A DNA stretch of 20,070 nt from GCA-003244245 sp035463315. GTDB lineage: Bacteria; Actinomycetota; Actinomycetes; Mycobacteriales; Pseudonocardiaceae. Positions 15,065-20,070 of the stretch are shown here, piece after piece. The notes beneath the pieces are model-generated. The model was not told where the DNA came from and made no database searches. It saw only the letters and a list, made by a program, of their open reading frames with translations. The stretch's first letter is position 1. Each line of letters begins with the position of its first letter. The stretch covers positions 1-20,070 of the forward strand of contig DATHTJ010000093.1 of the NCBI GenBank assembly GCA_035463315.1, written 5' to 3'. Made by a program: the position numbers and the translations under genes.

Positions 15065-15809
15065 GACCATGCCCCAGTCAACCTCTGGGCTGCCAAGGCT
15101 GCACAAGGTGCTCGCCCAGGCCGGAGTGGCCTCCCGGCGTGCCGCCGAGGAGATGATCGCCCGGGGTCGGGTCCAGGTGGACGGGACCGTGGTGCGCGAG
15201 ATGGGGGTACGCGTCGACCCCGAGCAGGCCGTCATCCACGTCGATGGCATGCGGCTGGAGCTGCGCTCCAACGTGGAGCACCTGGCGTTGAACAAGCCCC
15301 GCGGCGTGCACTCGACGATGTCCGACGACCGCGGCCGGCCCTGCGTGGGCGACTACGTGGCCGACCGGGCACAGCGCCTGTTCCACGTCGGCCGCCTTGA
15401 TGCGGACACCGAGGGTCTGCTGCTGCTCACCAATGACGGAGAGCTGGCGCACCGGCTGATGCATCCCTCCTACCGGGTCCTCAAGACCTACCTGGCTGAG
15501 GTACCCGGCCCGGTCTCGCGGTCCGTGGGCCGGACCTTGCGGGCCGGGGTGGAGTTCGACGACGGCGCCGTGGCGGTGGACGGATTCCGGGTCGTGCAGT
15601 CGCTGCCGGGCAAGGCGTTGGTCGAGGTGGTGCTGCACGAGGGGCGCAAGCACGTGGTGCGCCGGCTGCTCGCTGAGGTCGGGCACCCGGTGCAGCGCCT
15701 GGTGCGCACCGCGATCGCCGACGTCCGCCTCGGGGAGCAGCGCCCCGGGACAGTTCGGGTGCTGTCCCGTCCCGAGGTGGGTGCCCTCAACCGCGCGGTC
15801 GGCCGGTAG
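15051..15809 (+). CDS. rluB: Large-subunit rRNA pseudouridine synthase, RluB family
   Basis: This 252-residue enzyme isomerises uridine in 23S rRNA. It has an N-terminal S4 domain (about 14-60, LHKVLAQAGVASRRAAEEMI) and an RsuA/RluB catalytic domain with nucleophile D117 in GRLDADTEG, plus NKPRGVHST and HEGRKHVVRRLL. It matches M. tuberculosis Rv1711 in place and sequence. The exact target (position 2605 in E. coli RluB) is inferred. ATG 15051 overlaps scpB by 14 bases; ATG 15069, just after the scpB stop, is equally possible as neither has a strong ribosome binding site. Confidence 0.92.
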   Translation: MSRSETMPQSTSGLPRLHKVLAQAGVASRRAAEEMIARGRVQVDGTVVREMGVRVDPEQAVIHVDGMRLELRSNVEHLALNKPRGVHSTMSDDRGRPCVGDYVADRAQRLFHVGRLDADTEGLLLLTNDGELAHRLMHPSYRVLKTYLAEVPGPVSRSVGRTLRAGVEFDDGAVAVDGFRVVQSLPGKALVEVVLHEGRKHVVRRLLAEVGHPVQRLVRTAIADVRLGEQRPGTVRVLSRPEVGALNRAVGR

Positions 15810-15817
15810 CTCCCGCA

Positions 15818-15836
15818 CCGCCACTGGCTGTGGCGG
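15818..15836. terminator. Hairpin between rluB and cmk
   Basis: CCGCCAC (15818-15824) and GTGGCGG (15830-15836) pair around a five-base loop, nine bases after the rluB stop. There is no T-tract. It may be a weak terminator or stabilise the end of the parA-rluB transcript. CAGAAT at 15838-15843 could be a poor -10 element for cmk, but no -35 is evident. Confidence 0.4.
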
Positions 15837-15875
15837 GCAGAATGGGACCCGTCATCGAGCTGGGAGGTCAGTCGG

Positions 15876-16589
15876 GTGCAGCAAGGCTGCGGGTTGCGGG
15901 GCGTGGTGGCGGTGGACGGGCCTGCCGGCACCGGGAAGTCCACTGTGGCCCGCCGGCTGGCGGCCTCGCTGGGTGCCCGATACCTGGACACCGGTGCGAT
16001 GTATCGGGCTGCCGCGCTGGGCGTGCTGCGCGCTGGTGCCGACCCCGGCGAGCCCACTGTCGTGTACGAGGTGGTGGCGCAGCGGCACATTGAGGTGGGC
16101 ACCGACCCGGATACCCCCTCGGTGCTGCTGGACGGCGAGGACGTCGCCGGGGAGATCCGTGGCCCGGCGGTGACCACTGCGGTCAGTCCGGTCTCCGCGA
16201 TGCCCGAGGTGCGCCACCTGCTCGTCGCCCAGCAGCGCCGGATTATCCGTGCCGCGACCGCCTGCGGCGGGATCGTCGTGGAGGGGCGCGATATCGGGAC
16301 CGTGGTGGTGCCCGACGCCCCGCTGAAGGTCTTTCTCACCGCGGATGCGGCGCAGCGGGCAGCGCGCCGGGCAGCCCAGGACGGTGTCGAGGACGTGGCG
16401 GGGGTCCGTCGCGACGTCGAGCGCCGCGACCGGTTCGACTCCAGCCGGGTGGCGTCGCCGCTGCGCGCTGCCGAGGACGCCGTTGAGCTGGATACCACCG
16501 CGCTGGACGTCGACGCCGTGCTGCGCACGGTGCACGAGCTGGTGGTTCAGCGCGGACTGCTCGCCACAGTCGTTCGGGGGTGGCAGTGA
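15876..16589 (+). CDS. cmk: (d)CMP kinase
   Basis: Cytidylate kinase phosphorylates CMP and dCMP to the diphosphates, downstream of CTP metabolism. The 237-residue protein has the P-loop GPAGTGKST at 15-23, the NMP-binding start YLDTGAMYRAAAL, the IRGPAVTTAVSPVSAMPEVR segment and VEGRDIGTVVVPDAPLKVFLTADA, all diagnostic. The lid (RRDVERRDRFDSSRVASPLRAAEDAVELDTT) is complete. GTG 15876 has GGGAGG eight bases upstream. The stop overlaps the next GTG by four bases (GTGA). Confidence 0.95.
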   Translation: MQQGCGLRGVVAVDGPAGTGKSTVARRLAASLGARYLDTGAMYRAAALGVLRAGADPGEPTVVYEVVAQRHIEVGTDPDTPSVLLDGEDVAGEIRGPAVTTAVSPVSAMPEVRHLLVAQQRRIIRAATACGGIVVEGRDIGTVVVPDAPLKVFLTADAAQRAARRAAQDGVEDVAGVRRDVERRDRFDSSRVASPLRAAEDAVELDTTALDVDAVLRTVHELVVQRGLLATVVRGWQ

Positions 16590-17281
16590 CTCCCGAGCTG
16601 TCCCAGGGGACCTCCGAGGTACCTGACGGCACCTGGCTGTGGTTGCAGGGCTTCACACGCTGGATCGGGACCTGGTGTTTCTTCGTCGGTTACCGGCTGC
16701 GCGTCCGGCACCGGGATCGGATCCCGACCAGCGGGTCCCTCGTGGTGGTGGCCAACCACAGCGCGATGGTCGACGGCCCCCTGCTGTACGGGCTGCTGGG
16801 ACGGCGCAGTTCGTTCCTGGTCAAGCAGGAGATGTTCCGCGGCCTACTGGGCTGGATGCTGCTGCGGATCGGGCAGCTGTCCGTGCGCCGCGGCGAGGCC
16901 GACCGCGCGCCGCTGCGCACCGCCGTGCGGCTGCTGCGTCACGGCGGGGTCGTGGTGGTGTTCCCGGAGGGCACCCGCGGCGAGGGCGACGTGGCCAACG
17001 CATACCAGGGCGCCGCGTGGCTGGCCCGGACCGGTGGGGCCAGCCTGCTGCCAGTGGCGATCCGCGGGACCCGGCGGCCGCCGCGGAGCAACCGGCGGTT
17101 CCGGCCGCCCGTCGACGTCCTGGTCGGTGAGCCCTTCGCGGTGCCCCCGGGCCGGGGGCGAGCGGCGCTGGTTGCTGCCACCAACGAGATGCGCAACCGG
17201 CTGGTGGCGCTGGTCGCCGAGCTGGACCGGATCCGCGGCCTCGGCCTGCCGCGCGCGATGCGGCCGAAGGGAGCGGGATGA
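16586..17281 (+). CDS. PlsC-family 1-acylglycerol-3-phosphate O-acyltransferase
   Basis: The 231-residue protein is a glycerophospholipid acyltransferase of the PlsC type. It has the catalytic NHSAMVD motif (H58, D63) and the acyl-acceptor motif FPEGTRG at 126-132; IRGTRRPP further on fits motif IV. The stretch at about residues 21-40 is weakly hydrophobic and probably membrane-associated. It likely acylates lysophosphatidic acid in phospholipid synthesis, but related proteins use other acceptors. GTG 16586 overlaps the cmk stop by four bases and has GGGG five bases upstream; GTG 16580 is the alternative. It overlaps der by four bases. This gene is absent between cmk and engA in M. tuberculosis. 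Confidence 0.9.
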   Translation: MTPELSQGTSEVPDGTWLWLQGFTRWIGTWCFFVGYRLRVRHRDRIPTSGSLVVVANHSAMVDGPLLYGLLGRRSSFLVKQEMFRGLLGWMLLRIGQLSVRRGEADRAPLRTAVRLLRHGGVVVVFPEGTRGEGDVANAYQGAAWLARTGGASLLPVAIRGTRRPPRSNRRFRPPVDVLVGEPFAVPPGRGRAALVAATNEMRNRLVALVAELDRIRGLGLPRAMRPKGAG

Positions 17282-18693
17282 GCAGTTCTGTGCGCGGCGA
17301 TGGGAGCTGGTCCGACGAGGCCGAATGGGCGGCGGTGAACGACGTCGAGGAGGGCGACGCCGAACCGGACGTGGCACTCGAGCAGCCCGTGCTCGCCGTG
17401 GTGGGGCGTCCCAACGTGGGCAAGTCGACGCTGGTGAACCGGATCCTGGGGCGTCGCGAGGCGGTGGTGCAGGACGTGCCGGGGGTGACCAGGGACCGGG
17501 TGGCCTACGACGCGCTGTGGAATGGGCGCCGGTTCACCGTGGTGGACACCGGGGGGTGGCAGCCCGACGCGCGTGGCCTGCAGGCCGCCGTGGCCGGGCA
17601 GGCCGAGCTGGCGATGCGCACGGCGGATGCGGTGCTGCTGGTGGTCGACGCCACGGTGGGGGCCACTGCCGCGGAGGAGGCGGTGGCGCGGGTGCTGCTC
17701 CGCTCGTCCACCCCCGTCGTGCTGGCCGCCACCAAGGTGGACGACGACCGGGCGGTCGCCGACACCGCGGCACTGTGGTCGTTGGGGCTGGGCGAGCCGT
17801 ACCCGGTGAGCGGGTTGCACGGTCGTGGTACCGGCGATCTGCTCGACGCCGTGCTGGCGGCCTTGCCCTCCTCGCCGCGGGACGTCGCGGGCCGGGCCGC
17901 GGGACCGCGCCGGGTCGCCCTGGTCGGCAAGCCCAACGTGGGCAAGTCGAGTTTGCTCAATCGGCTGGTGGGGGAGCAGCGGTCGGTGGTGCACGAGATC
18001 CCGGGTACCACGGTGGATCCGGTGGACTCGCTGGTGGAGCTCGATGGTGAGGTGTGGCGGTTCGTGGACACCGCTGGGCTGCGCAAGCGGGTCAAGACCG
18101 CCAGCGGCACCGAGTACTTCGCCTCGCTGCGCACGCGGGCGGCGATCGAGGCCGCTGAGGTGGTGGTGGTGCTCATCGATGCCAGCGAGCCGATCACCGA
18201 GCAGGACCAGCGGGTGATCACCGCGGTGGGGGAGTCCGGGCGGGCGCTGGTGCTGGCGTTCAACAAGTGGGACCTGGTCGACGCTGATCGACGTGCGGAA
18301 CTGATCCGGGAGCTGGACCGGGACCTGGCCCGGGTGCGCTGGGCGGAGCGGGTGAACATCTCGGCGCGTACTGGGCGGTCGGTGGCCAAGCTCGCGCCGT
18401 TCCTGCGCACCGCCCTGGAATCCTGGGACCGGCGAGTGCCCACCGGGCAGCTCAACGCGTGGCTGTCGGAGGTGATCGCGGCGACGCCACCGCCGGTGCG
18501 CGGGGGCCGGGCACCCAAGGTGCTCTTCGCCACCCAGGCCGGCACCCGCCCGCCCACCTTCGTGCTGTTCACCACCGGGTTCCTTGAGGCCGGGTACCGG
18601 CGTTTCCTGGAGCGGCGGCTGCGGGAGACCTTCGGCTTCACCGGCAGCCCGGTGCGCATCGCCGTCCGGGTCCGGGAGCGCAAGCCTCGATAG
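17278..18693 (+). CDS. der: Ribosome biogenesis GTPase Der (EngA)
   Basis: Der is a double-GTPase needed for 50S subunit assembly. The 471-residue protein starts with an acidic tail of about 35 residues. GTPase domain 1 has GRPNVGKST at 43-51 and DTGG at 90-93. Domain 2 has GKPNVGKSS at 217-225, DTAG at 264-267 and NKWD at 329-332. A C-terminal KH-like domain ends RRLRETFGFTGSPVRIAVRVRERK. In domain 1 the G4 motif is TKVD (152-155) instead of NKVD, and the G5 region is SGL (178-180) rather than SA; domain 2 is canonical. ATG 17278 overlaps the acyltransferase stop. Otherwise it is very close to mycobacterial EngA. Confidence 0.96.
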   Translation: MSSSVRGDGSWSDEAEWAAVNDVEEGDAEPDVALEQPVLAVVGRPNVGKSTLVNRILGRREAVVQDVPGVTRDRVAYDALWNGRRFTVVDTGGWQPDARGLQAAVAGQAELAMRTADAVLLVVDATVGATAAEEAVARVLLRSSTPVVLAATKVDDDRAVADTAALWSLGLGEPYPVSGLHGRGTGDLLDAVLAALPSSPRDVAGRAAGPRRVALVGKPNVGKSSLLNRLVGEQRSVVHEIPGTTVDPVDSLVELDGEVWRFVDTAGLRKRVKTASGTEYFASLRTRAAIEAAEVVVVLIDASEPITEQDQRVITAVGESGRALVLAFNKWDLVDADRRAELIRELDRDLARVRWAERVNISARTGRSVAKLAPFLRTALESWDRRVPTGQLNAWLSEVIAATPPPVRGGRAPKVLFATQAGTRPPTFVLFTTGFLEAGYRRFLERRLRETFGFTGSPVRIAVRVRERKPR

Positions 18694-18819
18694 CTCACCG
18701 CGTCCGTTCGCTCGTTCTTGAGGTACTTGAATACAGAGATATCGGTCACGACCTTGGGTCGGTGGGCGGAACAAGGGGCAGGCTGGAGGTACGACCACGA
18801 CATGACCGAAAGGTGCGGT

Positions 18820-19416
18820 GTGACCCCTACGATCGAGGTGTTCTCCGACTTCGTCTGCCCGTTCTGCTATCTCGCTGAGCAACCGCTCGCGGACGCCGTC
18901 GAGGGTGGTGACGTGCAAATCGCCTGGCAACCCTTCGAGCTGCGGCCGGAACCCACGCCGACGCTGCGACCTGAGAGCGACTACCTGCAGTCGACATGGC
19001 AGCAGGTGATCTACCCGATGGCCGAGCGCATGGGCGTCCCGATCGTGCTGCCTGCGGTGTCGCCGCAGCCCTACAGCCGGCTCGCCTTCGAGGGCTTCGC
19101 CTACGCCGCGGAACACGGTGTCGAGCAGCGGTACATCCAGCGGATGTTCCGGGCGTTCTTCGTTGAGCAGCGCGATATCGGGCGACCGGAGGTCCTGACA
19201 GACGTTGCCACCGAACTCGGGCTGGACGCCGACGATTTCCGCGCGGCCCTGGACTCCGGCCGCTACGCCGAGGCGCACCAGCAGGCGCTGCGCCGGGCCC
19301 GGCAGCTGCAGATCACCGTTGTGCCCACGTTCCTGTTCGGCGGTCAGCGGCTGGAGGGCATGCCCTCTGCCGAGGGCCTGAACCGGCTGCTCAACAGCGC
19401 GGCCGTCGTTCGGTAG
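18820..19416 (+). CDS. DsbA-family (FrnE-like) thiol oxidoreductase
   Basis: This 198-residue protein has the DsbA thioredoxin-like fold with an inserted helical domain. The CPFC active site is at 13-16 right after the first strand (IEVFSDFVCPFCYLAEQ), and a cis-proline at about 169 (TVVPTFLFGG). There is no signal peptide, so it is cytoplasmic, like FrnE-type proteins, which act in thiol redox and stress tolerance; the substrate is unknown. GTG 18820 follows GAAAGGTG closely and gives the usual short lead. ATG 18802 is a strong alternative, and the frame is open to 18718. The 126-base gap before it contains an unusually AT-rich patch (18715-18745), the probable promoter region. It stands alone between der and the tRNA gene. 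Confidence 0.9.
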   Translation: MTPTIEVFSDFVCPFCYLAEQPLADAVEGGDVQIAWQPFELRPEPTPTLRPESDYLQSTWQQVIYPMAERMGVPIVLPAVSPQPYSRLAFEGFAYAAEHGVEQRYIQRMFRAFFVEQRDIGRPEVLTDVATELGLDADDFRAALDSGRYAEAHQQALRRARQLQITVVPTFLFGGQRLEGMPSAEGLNRLLNSAAVVR

Positions 19417-19419
19417 CGG

Positions 19420-19450
19420 TTCACGGTCGCCGCAGGCGCTCAGCTAGGCT
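19420..19450 (+). promoter_or_regulatory. Probable promoter of tRNA-Pro
   Basis: TAGGCT (19445-19450) fits the TANNNT -10 pattern, with TTCACG (19420-19425) 19 bases upstream as a possible -35. Transcription would start near 19457, about 19 bases before the mature tRNA. The spacing is slightly long. Confidence 0.4.
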
Positions 19451-19475
19451 GTGGGGGCGCCTGCAAGGGCGTGGC

Positions 19476-19552
<77 letters not shown>

Positions 19553-19570
19553 GATTGTAGCAGTTCGGAG

Positions 19571-19597
19571 GGGGTTTCGGAACTGAACCGGAGCCCC
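19571..19597 (+). terminator. Hairpin after tRNA-Pro
   Basis: GGGGTTTCGG (19571-19580) and CCGGAGCCCC (19588-19597) form a ten-pair RNA stem with two G-U wobbles and a seven-base loop, followed by TTCT. It starts 18 bases after the tRNA and is a plausible terminator. An overlapping inverted repeat, CAGTTC (19561-19566) with GAACTG (19580-19585), is also present and could be a protein-binding site of the element. Confidence 0.5.
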
Positions 19598-19609
19598 TTC
19601 TGGATCTTC

Positions 19610-19629
19610 GGGAGCCAAATGGGGAGCCA
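19610..19629 (+). repeat. 8-base direct repeat between tRNA and integrase
   Basis: GGGAGCCA occurs at 19610-19617 and 19622-19629, a 12-base period. It lies 58-77 bases beyond the tRNA, just before the integrase stop codon. Arm-type sites of tyrosine integrases are short direct repeats in such positions, so this is a candidate site, but repeats this short arise by chance. Confidence 0.3.
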
Positions 19630-19642
19630 GTCGGTGTTCGGG

Positions 19643-20070
19643 TTACGCGGAGGTGGCTTGCCGCGGACTGGTCTGCCTGGTTTTGAGGATCTTGTTCATG
19701 GCGGTCGCGGCTGTGGTGAGGGCGGGGCGGATCTCGTGGCGGTAGACCGTTTCGGTGACGGAGGTGCCGCTGTGGCCCATCAGGTCGCTGATGTCCTCGA
19801 TCCGGACGCCGCCGTTGTTGCTGAGGATGGACACGAAGCTGTGGCGTAGCTCTCGGGGGGTCCAGTTGTGCCCGAGTCCGGCCGTTTGGGTGATCTTCTG
19901 GAACTGGCGGCGGTTTTGCCAGCGGTCGAGTGGGGTGCCGTCCTCACGGCAGAACACCAGGTTGTGGTCATGCCAGGTGTCGGCTGCTTCACGGTGTTGG
20001 GTGGTTTGGTGGGTGTGGTGCGTGCGCAGCGTGTATATGGCCTTGGTCGGGAGTTTGAGCACGCGTCTGC
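19643..20070 (-). CDS. int: Site-specific tyrosine recombinase (integrase), C-terminal part, cut by the window edge
   Basis: Reading on the minus strand, the frame enters from beyond base 20070 and ends with TAA at 19643-19645. About 141 C-terminal residues are visible. They contain WTPRELRHSFVS (an HxxR-type box with Arg at its first position), LMGHSG, and the nucleophilic tyrosine in VYRHEIRP (codon at 19742-19744). The first catalytic Arg and the DNA-binding domain lie outside the window. The wording of these motifs resembles, from memory, integrases of actinomycete integrative elements such as pSAM2. GTG at 20060-20062 is internal, not a real start. The 3' end faces the tRNA 90 bases away, as expected for an int-att arrangement. 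Confidence 0.9.
   Translation of the reverse strand, partial: RRVLKLPTKAIYTLRTHHTHQTTQHREAADTWHDHNLVFCREDGTPLDRWQNRRQFQKITQTAGLGHNWTPRELRHSFVSILSNNGGVRIEDISDLMGHSGTSVTETVYRHEIRPALTTAATAMNKILKTRQTSPRQATSA

Larger units (their letters stand above)
19553..20070. mobile_element. Edge of an integrative element inserted at tRNA-Pro (AICE-like)
   Basis: The intact tRNA-Pro, the short gap with small repeats, and the minus-strand integrase facing the tRNA together mark one end of an integrated element. The attachment core is expected in the 3' half of the tRNA (roughly 19510-19555); its second copy would be at the far end, outside the window. The call as an AICE rather than a prophage rests only on the integrase motifs. 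Confidence 0.7.

Noticed and set aside
16939..19278. 779-codon open frame on the minus strand opposite the acyltransferase, der and the DsbA-like gene
   Set aside because: It is antisense to three well-supported genes, has low-complexity Arg/Pro/Gly/His composition and no domain. Long antisense frames are expected in high-GC DNA.

Overview
The window is GC-rich chromosomal DNA from an actinobacterium. The gene order closely follows the Mycobacterium tuberculosis block Rv1691-Rv1713: TPR protein, HAD phosphatase, small protein, tlyA, NAD kinase, recN, steA, steB, pyrG, NUDIX, xerD, parA-like, scpA, scpB, rluB, cmk, der. Two features differ from the mycobacterial order: an alanine dehydrogenase gene between the NUDIX gene and xerD, and a PlsC-type acyltransferase between cmk and der. 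From memory, ald is also found here in streptomycetes and relatives, so a Pseudonocardiales- or Streptomyces-like actinomycete is plausible. The species cannot be read from the window.

Layout. Bases 1-176 hold the end of an rRNA operon (5S rRNA and a strong hairpin terminator). Bases 294-7966 are a tight plus-strand series: TPR protein, HAD phosphatase, a 51-residue protein, tlyA, nadK, recN, steA, steB. A perfect 18-base palindrome follows steB. A structured leader with a direct repeat and two hairpins precedes pyrG, and pyrG-NUDIX-ald-xerD (8118-12608) follows as a second unit. A recognisable promoter at 12615-12644 starts a third unit, parA-scpA-scpB-rluB (12679-15809), and after a 66-base gap comes cmk-plsC-der (15876-18693). 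A DsbA/FrnE-like gene follows alone. Most junctions inside the units are 4-base ATGA or GTGA overlaps, which indicates translational coupling.

The right edge differs in character. A complete tRNA-Pro(GGG) gene with encoded CCA is followed, 90 bases later, by the 3' part of a tyrosine-recombinase integrase on the minus strand whose stop codon faces the tRNA. This is the expected boundary of an integrative element inserted at a tRNA 3' end, probably of the actinomycete AICE type. The rest of the element lies beyond base 20070.

Functionally the block is core housekeeping: ribosome maturation and modification (TlyA, RluB, Der), nucleotide and cofactor supply (NAD kinase, CTP synthase, CMP kinase, NUDIX hydrolase), DNA repair and chromosome resolution or condensation (RecN, XerD, ParA-like, ScpA/ScpB), cell division (SteA/SteB) and lipid metabolism (HAD phosphatase, acyltransferase). 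I found no wholly new system. The best leads are the integrated element at the right edge, the pyrG leader, altered specificity residues in the first GTPase domain of Der, a changed linker motif in TlyA, and two short in-frame coding repeats (NUDIX C-terminus, ScpB N-terminus). No intergenic stretch exceeds 300 bases.
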